This document shows positions 36,008 to 44,819 of a stretch of 64,000 nt of DNA, in pieces. Numbering within the stretch: position 1 is the first letter of the stretch; every line of letters begins with the position of its first letter. The notes under the pieces are model-generated. The model was not told where the DNA came from. It made no database searches and saw nothing but the letters and a program-made list of their open reading frames with translations. The position numbers and the translations under genes are program-made. The DNA comes from Solidesulfovibrio magneticus RS-1 (lineage in GTDB: Bacteria > Desulfobacterota > Desulfovibrionia > Desulfovibrionales > Desulfovibrionaceae). Location of the stretch: the NCBI RefSeq assembly GCF_000010665.1, contig NC_012796.1, positions 2,199,501 to 2,263,500 of the forward strand. The letters run 5' to 3'.

Positions 36008-37986
36008 TCGCCGCCGGAGCCATTCGGACCCGGGGCGTGGTCCTGGGGCTGTGCCTGGGGCTTGTGGTCTGCGCGGTCACGCCGCTTAATAACCTCTACC
36101 TCGGGGCCACGCCCCTGGGCGGCGGCCATTTTCCCTTGGCCCCGTTTTTCCTGCTGGCCTGGCTCACCCTCCTGGCCGCCGGCCTGGGCAAGCTCTTTCG
36201 CGGTCGCTCGCCCCTTTCCGGCACGGACCTGCTCATCTGCTGGATGCTCATGGTGGTGGTTTCGGGCGTGGCCCACACCGGCCTGGCCCGCACGTTCTTT
36301 ATAAACCTCACCGCGCCCCTGCATTTCGCCACCGAGGGCAACCAGTGGCAGGCGGTGTTTGGGCCGATCCTGCCCAAGGGCTGGTATCCGGCCGATCCGG
36401 AAGCCGTGGAGACCCTCTATAACGGCCTGCCCGGCGGCTACACCATGGGTTGGGGGGCCGTGCTGGCGGCCGTTCCCTGGCAGGCCTGGCTCGGGCCGTT
36501 GACCACCTGGGCCGTCTTCATCGGCCTGTGCTATTTCGTGCTCCTGTGCCTGACCAACCTTTTCGCCAAGCAGTGGGTCTCCAACGAGCGCATGAATTTC
36601 CCGCTGCTGCGCCTGCCCGAGACCCTGGCCGAGTCCGTGGACGGCGGCGGCCTGGGCGCGCTTTTGGCCGACCGGTTCCTGCTGTGCGGCCTTTTTATCA
36701 GCGTCGGCTTGCACACCATAAACGGCATCGCCTTCTACGATCCGTCCGTGCCGCAGATTCCCACGCTCATCCTGGCCGGGCCGTACTTTCCCAAAACAGG
36801 CCTCTTTTCGGGCTTCACCAAGCTCAAGATCTACTTCTATCCGGCCTTCATCGGCTTCGCCTTCCTGACCGCCCGCCAGATATCGCTCAGCTTCTGGCTC
36901 TTTTTCCTGCTCGGCGGACTGGTCTACGGCGTGTTTGATCTCATCGGCCAGCACATTCCGGCCGCCGCCCTGGGCGTCACCTTCGGGCCGACCCTGACCT
37001 CGCCCGAGGAAACGCAGATGATCGGGGCCTACGGCGTCTTTTTCTGTTTTCTCCTGTGGCTGGCCCGCCACCATCTGCTGGATACCGCCCGGGACGCCTT
37101 ACGCTTCCGGTTTCGCGGCCCGGACGAGGCCGAATGGGTGGGCGCGCCGGCCTCGTTGTGGGGGCTGGTCCTGGGCGGCGGGGCGCTTATTGCCTGGAGC
37201 GCCTCGTTTGGGATGCCGCTTTTCCAGGCCACCCTGCTCATGGGCGCGTTTTTCATGGTCATGCTGGTGGCCAGCCGCATCATCTGCCAGGGCGGCATCG
37301 CCTATTTCACCCTGACCGCCGCGCCGACCGACGGCCTCATCGCCTTTTTCGGGGCCGGCATCTTCAGCCGGCTGTCGCTGCTCATGGCCGCCGTCATGCA
37401 GAAGATGCTCTTTGTCGATCTGCGCGAGTCGCTTTTGCCGTCGCTGTTCCACGCCGCCAAGGTCGGCGAGCGGCGGGGGCCGAAAAAGCTCTACCTGGCC
37501 GCCATTGTCCTGGGCATCGCCGCCGCCGTGGCCGTATCGTTTTTGGCCATGCTGGCCGTGTGCCACAAGTACGGCCTGCGCGACCTGCAAGTGGACTGGG
37601 AGACCCAGACCGTGAGCACGGTCTATGAAAACGTCCAGCGCCTCATCGAAGCGCCGACAGGTTCCAACGCGGCGGTCATCGGCTTCGCCGCCGCCGGCGC
37701 GGCCGTGATGCTGGGGCTGGTCATCGCCTACCAGCACTTCTACTGGTGGCCCATCCATCCGCTGGGCTTTCTCACCATGTACAGCTCGGCCATGCGGATC
37801 CTGTGGTTTTCCTTTTTCGTCGGCTGGCTGTGCAATCAGCTGACCTTGCGCTACGGCGGCATCGCGCTGTTAAAGCGCGTGCGGCTGCTGTTTATCGGCC
37901 TTATTCTCGGCGATTTTCTCATGGGCGGCATCTTCGCCGTCATCGGCTTGTGGACGGGACAAAGCTATCTGGTGCTGCCGAATTGA
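36004..37986 (+). CDS. OPT-like polytopic membrane protein (DUF6785/DUF6784 style)
   Basis: 660 residues with about 14 membrane helices; ATGA overlap with the giant permease. The segment NERMNFPLLRLPETLAE and the C-terminal HPLGFLTMYSSAMRILWFSF, then LRYGGIALLKRVRLLFIGLI, match the family I know as DUF6785/DUF6784, distantly related to oligopeptide (OPT) transporters. RIICQGGIAYFTLTAAPTDG is a well-preserved mid-protein motif. The substrate is unknown. Translational coupling to the FtsX-type permease is unusual for an OPT-like protein and suggests a shared process. Confidence 0.7.
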   Translation: MIAAGAIRTRGVVLGLCLGLVVCAVTPLNNLYLGATPLGGGHFPLAPFFLLAWLTLLAAGLGKLFRGRSPLSGTDLLICWMLMVVVSGVAHTGLARTFFINLTAPLHFATEGNQWQAVFGPILPKGWYPADPEAVETLYNGLPGGYTMGWGAVLAAVPWQAWLGPLTTWAVFIGLCYFVLLCLTNLFAKQWVSNERMNFPLLRLPETLAESVDGGGLGALLADRFLLCGLFISVGLHTINGIAFYDPSVPQIPTLILAGPYFPKTGLFSGFTKLKIYFYPAFIGFAFLTARQISLSFWLFFLLGGLVYGVFDLIGQHIPAAALGVTFGPTLTSPEETQMIGAYGVFFCFLLWLARHHLLDTARDALRFRFRGPDEAEWVGAPASLWGLVLGGGALIAWSASFGMPLFQATLLMGAFFMVMLVASRIICQGGIAYFTLTAAPTDGLIAFFGAGIFSRLSLLMAAVMQKMLFVDLRESLLPSLFHAAKVGERRGPKKLYLAAIVLGIAAAVAVSFLAMLAVCHKYGLRDLQVDWETQTVSTVYENVQRLIEAPTGSNAAVIGFAAAGAAVMLGLVIAYQHFYWWPIHPLGFLTMYSSAMRILWFSFFVGWLCNQLTLRYGGIALLKRVRLLFIGLILGDFLMGGIFAVIGLWTGQSYLVLPN

Positions 37987-38094
37987 TCGGAAGGCACCGG
38001 ATGTTGCGGTAGAGGTCCTGACGCTGTTGGATGGCTTGCCTAGGCCAGCCAAACGCCGCCAGGAAGACATAAGGACAGGACACCAGGAAGCCCG

Positions 38095-40053
38095 ATGTAC
38101 GACGACAAGGAATTAGCCGAATACCGGGACCTGCTCCCGACCCCCACCCGCTTCGAAGAGGGCTTCGACTGGAAGACCATTGTCGGCGCGGTCTTCATCG
38201 GCTTCCTCATGATGCCGGGCAGCATGTATTTGCAGCTCGTCATCGGCTCGGGCATCGGCCCGGCCGCCCGCTGGGTGACCATCATTCTCTTTGCCGAGAT
38301 CGCCAAGCGCGCCTACACCGAACTCAAGCAGCAGGAAATCTTCCTGCTCTATTACATGGCCGGCGCGGCCATGGCCTCGCCCTTCCACGGGCTTTTGTGG
38401 AACCAGTACCTCGTCCAGTCCGACGCGGCCAAGATGTTGGGCCTAACCGACCTTATTCCGCTGTGGGTCGCCCCGGGGCCGGACTCGGATTCGCTTTTGG
38501 CCCGCACGTTTCTGCACCGCGACTGGCTGGTGCCCATCCTGCTTTTGGTCGGCTCGCAAATCGTCCAGCGCATCGACCACTTCGGCCTGGGCTACGCCCT
38601 TTACCGCGTCACCTCCGACGTGGAAAAGCTGCCTTTTCCCATGGCCCCGGTGGGGGCCCTGGGCACCATGGCCCTGGCCGAGTCCACCGAGGACAGAAAG
38701 ACCGGCTGGAAATGGCGCGTTTTTTCCATCGGCGGCATGATCGGCCTGGCCTTCGGGGCCATCTACGTGCTCTTCCCGGTGGTCTCGGGGCTGGTCTTCA
38801 CCGAACCCGTGCGGCTTATTCCCATTCCCTGGGCCGATTTCACCCGCAACACCGAGGCCTGGCTGCCGGCCGTGGCCACCGGCATCCAGTTCGACCTGGG
38901 GCTGGTCTTCACCGGCATGGTGCTGCCGTTTTGGGCGGTCATCGGCGGGCTGGTGGGGCTTGTCATCACCATCGTGGCCAACCCCATCCTCTATTCCCAC
39001 GGCATCCTGCACCGCTGGCGGCAGGGCATGGGCACGGTGGACACGGTTTTTGCCAACAACTTCGATTTCTACATGTCCTTTGGCATCGGCCTGGGGCTGG
39101 CCATCGGCGTCATCGGCATCTGGCAGGTGGCCAAGTCCCTGCGCCAGGGAGGCGTTGGCGGCGCGGCCTACAAGGCGCTTTTTACCACCAACAAGGCCCG
39201 GGGCGACATCAACTTCTGGGTTTCCATCGCCATCTACGTCTTCTCCACCCTGGCCTACATCGGGTTGTGCCTGTGGCTGGTGCCCCAGTTCCCGTGGCTG
39301 TTCTTCGTTCTTTACGGCTTCATCTACACGCCGCTTATTTCCTACATCACCGCCCGCATGGAAGGCATCGCCGGCCAGTTCGTGAGCCTGCCCCTGGTGC
39401 GCGAGGCCAGCTTCATCGCCGGGGCGCGCTTTTTCGGCTACCAGGGCATCGAGATCTGGTACGCGCCCATCCCCATCCACAACTACGGCAAGGCGACGGT
39501 GGATTTTCGCGAGATCGAACTGACCGGCACCAGCCTTCGCGGCATCATCAAGGCCGAGATCGTGGTCTTTCCGGTGGTCATGGTGGCCAGCCTGCTGTTT
39601 TCCCAGTTCATCTGGCAGCTGGCCCCCATCCCTTCGGCCAGCTACCCCTATGCCCAGGAGCTGTGGCATCTCCAGGCGCTCAACACGCTGCTCATGCAGA
39701 CCTCGACCCTGGAAGGCAATTCGCTCTTTTTCCAGGCTCTAAACGGCTGGTACGTCAGCGCCGGCCTGGGGCTGGGGCTTGTCGTCTACATGCTGCTCAT
39801 GATTTTCGGACTGCCCGTGCTTCTGGTCTACGGCATCGTGCGGGGACTCGGGCAAAGCGTGCCCCACGGGCTTATTTTGGAAGTGGTGGGGGCGCTGGTG
39901 GGGCGGTATTATTTCCTCAAGCTCTACGGCGCGCGCTGGCGGCAATACGCCCCCGTGCTCCTGGCCGGCTTTTCCTGCGGCATGGGGCTCATGGGCATGT
40001 TCGCCATGGGCGCGACGCTGATCCTCAAGTCGCTGGGGAAACTGGCCTACTAG
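38095..40053 (+). CDS. Second OPT-like polytopic membrane protein
   Basis: 652 residues with about 14 helices. The N-terminus is soluble and acidic (MYDDKELAEYRDLLPTPTRF), followed by WKTIVGAVFIGFLMMPGSMY, ADFTRNTEAWLPAVATGIQF, the OPT-like motif ILYSHGILHRWRQGMGTVDT, and a long loop with EGIAGQFVSLPLVREASFIA. It is only distantly similar to the previous protein, yet of equal size and topology, so the two may form a heterodimer. It is preceded by a 108-nt gap and closes the five-gene set begun at 29500. The substrate is unknown. Confidence 0.7.
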   Translation: MYDDKELAEYRDLLPTPTRFEEGFDWKTIVGAVFIGFLMMPGSMYLQLVIGSGIGPAARWVTIILFAEIAKRAYTELKQQEIFLLYYMAGAAMASPFHGLLWNQYLVQSDAAKMLGLTDLIPLWVAPGPDSDSLLARTFLHRDWLVPILLLVGSQIVQRIDHFGLGYALYRVTSDVEKLPFPMAPVGALGTMALAESTEDRKTGWKWRVFSIGGMIGLAFGAIYVLFPVVSGLVFTEPVRLIPIPWADFTRNTEAWLPAVATGIQFDLGLVFTGMVLPFWAVIGGLVGLVITIVANPILYSHGILHRWRQGMGTVDTVFANNFDFYMSFGIGLGLAIGVIGIWQVAKSLRQGGVGGAAYKALFTTNKARGDINFWVSIAIYVFSTLAYIGLCLWLVPQFPWLFFVLYGFIYTPLISYITARMEGIAGQFVSLPLVREASFIAGARFFGYQGIEIWYAPIPIHNYGKATVDFREIELTGTSLRGIIKAEIVVFPVVMVASLLFSQFIWQLAPIPSASYPYAQELWHLQALNTLLMQTSTLEGNSLFFQALNGWYVSAGLGLGLVVYMLLMIFGLPVLLVYGIVRGLGQSVPHGLILEVVGALVGRYYFLKLYGARWRQYAPVLLAGFSCGMGLMGMFAMGATLILKSLGKLAY

Positions 40054-40175
40054 GCCGACAGGATTCCGTTCTGCGTCGCCGGAACGGTGAGTCGGCTGGC
40101 CAGCCGCGACTTATTCCAATGGTCTTTCAAAAGCGAAAGCACATGGCAAATGACGTAGTGATATGATTGTTTATG

Positions 40176-40205
40176 TATAAAACATAACTGCCGTTATGTT
40201 TTATA
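40176..40205. terminator. Bidirectional terminator between convergent genes
   Basis: A perfect 13-bp A/T-rich stem, TATAAAACATAAC (40176-40188) with GTTATGTTTTATA (40193-40205), has loop TGCC. It sits between the second OPT-like gene and the end of the chemoreceptor gene. A weaker GC-rich hairpin lies at 40090-40111. Confidence 0.75.
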
Positions 40206-40212
40206 GCAGGCA

Positions 40213-41994
40213 TTATCCGGCGCGCTGCATGTCCGCGATGAGCTTCCTGAGCACCTGGGTCTGGCGATTGAGGTCGCCGACCGCCGCCGCCGAACGTTCC
40301 ATGATGGCCGACGTCTCCCCGGCGATGCGGCTGATGTCGCCCAGGCTGCGGTTGATCTCTTCGCTGGTGGCCGACTGCTCTTCGGCGGCGGCGGCGATGG
40401 AACTGACCTGTTCGGTGGCCCGGTCAACGAAACTGACCACGGCCTCAAGCACCTGGCCGGAAGCGCCGGCCTTGCTGGTGGCGGCCTCGATGGCGCTGCC
40501 GGCCGCGTCCACGTTGCGGATGTTCTGGCGGGTTCCGTCCTGGATGGCCCGAATGGCCTGCCCGACCTCGGCCGTGGCGGACATGGTTTTTTCGGCCAGC
40601 TTGCGGACTTCGTCGGCCACCACGGCGAACCCCCGGCCGGCGTCGCCGGCACGGGCGGCTTCGATGGCGGCGTTAAGCGCCAGGAGATTGGTCTGGTCGG
40701 CGATGTCGGCGATGACGTCGAGGATGGCTCCGATGCCGTCGCTGAGCCGGCCCAGGCCGTCCACGTCGTTTTTGAGGGCCAGGGCTTGCGCCCGCACCGC
40801 CTCGATGCCGGATACGACCTCGGCCACGACGGCCGCGCCTTCCTTGGCCTTGCCCCGGGCCAGATCGGCGCTGGTTGAGGCCTGGCCGGCGTTTTTGGCC
40901 ACCTCCAGGACCGTGGCGTTCATTTCTTCCATGGCCGTGGCGGTCTCATCAATGCGTTCGGCCTGGGCCGCAGCCCCCTGATGGGCCTGGGACGACTGCT
41001 CGGACAGGGTTTCGCTGGCCGAGGCCACAACGGCCGCTACGTCTTCGAGCTGGCGGGCCGTGGCCAGCAAGGCCTCGCGGCTTGCCTCGGCCCGCTTGGC
41101 TTCGGCGGCGGCTTGTTCCATGGCTTGGCGGGCCTTGGCTGCTTCTTCGGCCGCTTCCCGGCTCTTGGCCTCGGAGAAAGCCATTTTTTCCTTGAGGCTG
41201 GCCACCATGGCGCGCATGGCCCCGGCGAGCATCCCGATTTCATCCCGACCGGCCACATCCAGCCGGGCGTCGAGCCGACCCTGACCGATGTCTTCGGCGT
41301 AGGCCACGCTGCGTCCAAGGGGAACGGTGATGGAACGGATGATGGCCAGGGAGAAAAGCCCCGTGACCACCACGGCCCCGGTCAAGCCCAGGATGGCGAG
41401 CAAAAGGGTGCGGTCGTAGAGTTCCCGGGCGCTTGCTTCGGCGGTCTGGTTTTTTTTTGCGGCCAAGGCGGTGATATCCTCGACGATGTCGTCAATGGCC
41501 TTGGTCGGTTCGCGGTCGATGCCTTGCACCTTCTGGTCCACAAGGGCGCTGAAGCGGGGATCGGACGACGACACGGCCTTTACGGCTTCTTCATACTGCC
41601 GCGTGAGGGCGACATGGGCGGTGACGGCGCTGTCGATGGCCTGGGTCGGAAAACGCAGCTTGGTCATCGTTGCCTTGAGCTGCGTCAGCAGGCGAACCAC
41701 CTCGGCGTGTTCCTTTTGAAACAGGTTGACATAGCTTTGATATTTTTCCGGATTCTGGCCACGCAGCAAGAGGTTTTTCCATTCCTGGACCTGTTTTTTG
41801 AAAGCCACCTGGGCCGAGCGGGCTTCGTCCACCGAAGCCGTTACCAGGGTGCTGGTCGCGATATTATCCAGAGACATGGCATTGATCTGGGTCATGACGA
41901 CAAAGCCGAAAATGCCGGAGCCGACCAGTATCAGCAGTGCCGTCCCGGTGAGCAGGAACAGCCGGGTGCTGATTTTCAGGTTGTTCAGGGCCAT
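40213..41994 (-). CDS. Methyl-accepting chemotaxis protein
   Basis: 593 residues from ATG 41994, which has AAAAGGAG upstream; the longer frame to 42264 reads into non-coding DNA. Helix 1 is at about 10-33 ([20 protein letters not shown]), then a four-helix-bundle ligand domain to about 185 and helix 2 ([20 protein letters not shown]). HAMP follows. The signalling domain has the conserved hairpin [20 protein letters not shown] and [16 protein letters not shown]. It would form arrays with CheW/CheA and steer motility. No CheR-tethering pentapeptide is seen at the C-terminus ([10 protein letters not shown]). Confidence 0.93.
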   Translation of the reverse strand: MALNNLKISTRLFLLTGTALLILVGSGIFGFVVMTQINAMSLDNIATSTLVTASVDEARSAQVAFKKQVQEWKNLLLRGQNPEKYQSYVNLFQKEHAEVVRLLTQLKATMTKLRFPTQAIDSAVTAHVALTRQYEEAVKAVSSSDPRFSALVDQKVQGIDREPTKAIDDIVEDITALAAKKNQTAEASARELYDRTLLLAILGLTGAVVVTGLFSLAIIRSITVPLGRSVAYAEDIGQGRLDARLDVAGRDEIGMLAGAMRAMVASLKEKMAFSEAKSREAAEEAAKARQAMEQAAAEAKRAEASREALLATARQLEDVAAVVASASETLSEQSSQAHQGAAAQAERIDETATAMEEMNATVLEVAKNAGQASTSADLARGKAKEGAAVVAEVVSGIEAVRAQALALKNDVDGLGRLSDGIGAILDVIADIADQTNLLALNAAIEAARAGDAGRGFAVVADEVRKLAEKTMSATAEVGQAIRAIQDGTRQNIRNVDAAGSAIEAATSKAGASGQVLEAVVSFVDRATEQVSSIAAAAEEQSATSEEINRSLGDISRIAGETSAIMERSAAAVGDLNRQTQVLRKLIADMQRAG

Positions 41995-42334
41995 GTGTTG
42001 CTCCTTTTTCCGGCGTTTTCGCCAAAATCGGTGGAGGGTCGGGCTGGGAGAATAACGACAATTTTGTAACAGCATTAGAAAAGAAGGCAAGAGACCGGGA
42101 CAAAAAACGTCACACCGTGTAGAAAAATGCTGTCCAGAGCGGCTAGGGGAGGTGAGAATAGGCTTGACGGGTGGAGCTGGTCTGGATATAAAAACAAATT
42201 TTGCATCGGCCGAATAATTTGGCCGCATGGTTTGTCTCACGACAAACCCTTGACTCGTCCCCAAAACGACTTACCAGGGTTGCACGCTTCCCTGGCCGCC
42301 CGGCGACGCGCGAACATCGCGCAAGGAGAACTGC
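41995..42334. other. Divergent region between chemoreceptor and rpoZ
   Basis: 340 bp, partly AT-rich. It contains the rpoZ promoter described separately and must contain the chemoreceptor promoter on the minus strand, for which I see no clear -35/-10 or sigma-28 motif. No gene is apparent. Confidence 0.5.
42164..42192 (+). promoter_or_regulatory. Sigma-70 promoter of the rpoZ-dnaJ operon
   Basis: TTGACG (42164-42169) and TATAAA (42187-42192) are separated by 17 nt, close to consensus. They lie about 140 nt upstream of rpoZ on the same strand. Confidence 0.75.
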
Positions 42335-42559
42335 ATGGCGCGCATTACCGTCGAAGATTGCCTGGAAAAGATCAACAACCGTTTCCTCATCGTCCAGATG
42401 GCCATCAAGCGGGTGCACCAGTACCGCGAAGGCTACGATCCGCTGGTGGAGTGCAAGAACAAGGAAGTCGTCACCGCCCTGCGCGAAATCGCCGCCGGCG
42501 AGGTGATGCCGGCCGATTCCATCGAGGAAGCCGGCGTGTTTCTTCCTGCAACCAAATAG
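42335..42559 (+). CDS. rpoZ: RNA polymerase omega subunit
   Basis: 74 residues. [20 protein letters not shown] is the standard start of the omega subunit, and [15 protein letters not shown] is the conserved C-terminal helix. Omega binds the beta-prime subunit, helps assemble RNA polymerase and contributes to the ppGpp site. AAGGAG precedes the start. dnaJ begins 8 nt after the stop, so transcription and protein folding genes share this operon. Confidence 0.93.
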   Translation: MARITVEDCLEKINNRFLIVQMAIKRVHQYREGYDPLVECKNKEVVTALREIAAGEVMPADSIEEAGVFLPATK

Positions 42560-42567
42560 AAAAAACA

Positions 42568-43677
42568 ATGCCCCGGGATTATTACGAAGTGCTGGGCGTT
42601 GCCCGCGACGCCGACGACGAGACCATCAAGAAAGCCTACCGTCAGCAGGCTTTCCAGTTCCACCCCGACCGCAACCCTGACGATCCTGAAGCCGAATCCA
42701 AGTTCAAGGAAGCGGCCGAGGCCTACGAGGTGTTGCGCAACCCTGAAAACCGGGCGCGCTACGACCGCTTCGGCCACGAGGGCCTGGGCGGCAACGGGTT
42801 CGGCGGTTTCGGCACCACCGACGACGTCTTCAGCGCCTTTTCCGATATTTTCGGGGAGTTCTTTGGGTTCAGCGGCCGCGCCTCGCGCGGGCCGCGCCCC
42901 CAGGCCGGCAACGACCTGCGCTATGACTTAAACGTCTCCTTCCGCGACGCGGCCAGGGGTACGGAAGTCACGCTCAAGATTCCCAAAAACGTCCAGTGCC
43001 ACGTCTGCAACGGCTCCGGGGCCGAACCCGGCACCTCGGCCGAAACCTGCCGGCACTGCGGCGGCTCGGGCCAGGTGGTCCAGAGCCAGGGCTTTTTCCG
43101 CATCGCCGTCAGTTGTCCGTCCTGCCGGGGCGAAGGGCGCGTCATCGCCACGCCCTGCAAGGAGTGCCGGGGACGGGGCATCACCCGCCAGACCCGCGAG
43201 CTCAAGGTCCGCGTGCCGGCCGGCGTTGACGACGGCAGCCGCCTGCGCCTTCGCGGCGAGGGCGATCCCGGCCTGTACGGCGGCCCCCCGGGCGATCTCT
43301 ACGTCATCCTCCATGTCGAGGCCGACAAGATTTTCGAGCGCCAGGGCCAGGATCTCATCTACCGCCAGGACATCACCTTTGTGCAGGCCGCGCTCGGCCA
43401 CAAGATCGAGGTGCCGACCCTGGACGGCGACGAGACCATGGAGATCCCCAAGGGCACCCAAAGCGGCGAGGTGTTTTCCCTGCGCGGCCTTGGCCTGCCC
43501 ATTCCGGGATCGACCCGCAAGGGCGATCTGCTCGTCCACGTGACCGTGGTCACGCCCCGTGGGCTGACCAAGAAGCAGGAAGAGCTTTTGCGCGAATTCG
43601 AGGAGCTTGACGAGCAAAAGCCCATGAAAAAAGTCAAAAGCTTCTTTCGCAAGGCCAAGGAGGCCATGGGGAACTGA
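42568..43677 (+). CDS. dnaJ: Chaperone DnaJ (type I)
   Basis: 369 residues: J domain 1-70 with HPD ([14 protein letters not shown]); Gly/Phe-rich region about 73-110 ([11 protein letters not shown]); four zinc-binding repeats [24 protein letters not shown] and CKECRGRG; then the substrate-binding beta domains and dimerisation tail. It delivers unfolded proteins to DnaK and stimulates its ATPase. Neither dnaK nor grpE is nearby. It is complete and of normal length. Confidence 0.96.
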   Translation: MPRDYYEVLGVARDADDETIKKAYRQQAFQFHPDRNPDDPEAESKFKEAAEAYEVLRNPENRARYDRFGHEGLGGNGFGGFGTTDDVFSAFSDIFGEFFGFSGRASRGPRPQAGNDLRYDLNVSFRDAARGTEVTLKIPKNVQCHVCNGSGAEPGTSAETCRHCGGSGQVVQSQGFFRIAVSCPSCRGEGRVIATPCKECRGRGITRQTRELKVRVPAGVDDGSRLRLRGEGDPGLYGGPPGDLYVILHVEADKIFERQGQDLIYRQDITFVQAALGHKIEVPTLDGDETMEIPKGTQSGEVFSLRGLGLPIPGSTRKGDLLVHVTVVTPRGLTKKQEELLREFEELDEQKPMKKVKSFFRKAKEAMGN

Positions 43678-43678
43678 C

Positions 43679-44095
43679 ATGGGCAAACGCATGCGTTGCG
43701 CCGTCATGGCGCTGGCTTTGATCCTGGCTCTGCCCGGCGCGGCCGTGGCCGGACCCACTGACGACTACCGCCAGGGCATTACGGCGGCCAACAAGGGCGA
43801 CATGGACACGGCCATCGCCGCCTTTACCCGCATCATTGATTCCGGGGCCGGCGGGGACGTGAAAAACCTGGCCAGCGCCTTCAACCTGCGCGGCATGTGC
43901 CAGGAAGCCAAAAGCGATCTGCAAAAGGCCCTGGCCGACTACTCCAAGGCCATTGAGCTCGACGCCAAGATGGCCGAGGCCCTGGGCAACCGGGCCATGC
44001 TGTATATGAAGCTCGGCGACGAGGCCAAGGCCAAGGAAGACGCCACGGCCGCCAAGCGCATTGACCGCAAGGTCAAAGTCCCGGAATTCAAGTAG
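43679..44095 (+). CDS. Small periplasmic TPR protein
   Basis: 138 residues. A signal peptide ([18 protein letters not shown]) is followed by about three tetratricopeptide helices pairs ([60 protein letters not shown]). It begins one base after the dnaJ stop and is therefore translationally linked. A protein-binding role in the periplasm is likely; the partner is unknown. Confidence 0.78.
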
Positions 44096-44102
44096 GCCGG
44101 CT

Positions 44103-44615
44103 ATGAGCGAAGGCTTCACACATCTCGACGCCGACGGCGCGGCCCGCATGGTGGACGTCGGCGGCAAGACCAAGACCCGCCGGCTGGCCGTGGCTGCCTG
44201 CGAAGTGCATCTGTCGCCGGCCACCATGGCGCTTTTGGCCACGGCCGCCCTGCCCAAGGGCGACGCCCTCAACACCGCCAAGATCGCCGGCATCATGGCC
44301 GCCAAGCGCACTGCCGACCTCATCCCGCTATGCCATCCGCTGCCCCTGGCCCATGCCGACGTCCGGTTCGACGTGGATCAGGCCGCCGCCGTGGTGCGTG
44401 TGGAGGCCGAAGCTTCCACCGTGGCCGAAACCGGCGTGGAGATGGAGGCGCTGACCGCCGCCATGGTTGCGGCGCTGACCATCTACGACATGTGCAAGGC
44501 CGTGCAGAAAGACATCGTCGTGAGCCAAGCCAAGCTGCTTTTCAAGTCCGGCGGCAAGTCCGGAACCTTCGTCTCGCCCGACTGGCCGGCCGGCCGGCCT
44601 TATCCGGCGTCCTAG
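44103..44615 (+). CDS. moaC: Cyclic pyranopterin monophosphate synthase MoaC
   Basis: 170 residues. Hallmarks are [76 protein letters not shown] and the C-terminal KSGGKSG. With MoaA it makes the pterin precursor of the molybdenum/tungsten cofactor needed by formate dehydrogenases and similar enzymes in sulfate reducers. It is the last gene of the rpoZ-dnaJ-TPR group and is followed by an intrinsic terminator. Confidence 0.95.
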
Positions 44616-44638
44616 TCATTGGCGCCAACCGATTTATC

Positions 44639-44673
44639 GCCCGCAGGTGAAAACGCCTGCGGGCTTTTTTTAT
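44639..44673 (+). terminator. Terminator after moaC
   Basis: GCCCGCAGG (44639-44647) pairs with CCTGCGGGC (44656-44664), followed by seven T residues. This is a textbook intrinsic terminator for the plus-strand operon. Confidence 0.92.
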
Positions 44674-44762
44674 ATCCCGGCCGGCTGGCTCATTGTCCAG
44701 CCTCCACCGACTGGCTTTGCCTTGCCCGCCAAAGTTGCGCCCGGGCTGCCCTGTACTGGAGC

Positions 44763-44794
44763 ATAAAAAAGGCCGCGACGGATGTCGCGGCCTT
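44763..44794 (-). terminator. Terminator of the lactate/pyruvate operon
   Basis: AAGGCCGCGAC (44769-44779) pairs with GTCGCGGCCTT (44784-44794). On the minus strand the hairpin is followed by a T run (complement of 44765-44770). It lies 26 nt beyond the stop of the last operon gene. Confidence 0.92.
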
Positions 44795-44819
44795 GAGAGC
44801 GAGGTAGCCCGTCGAGAGG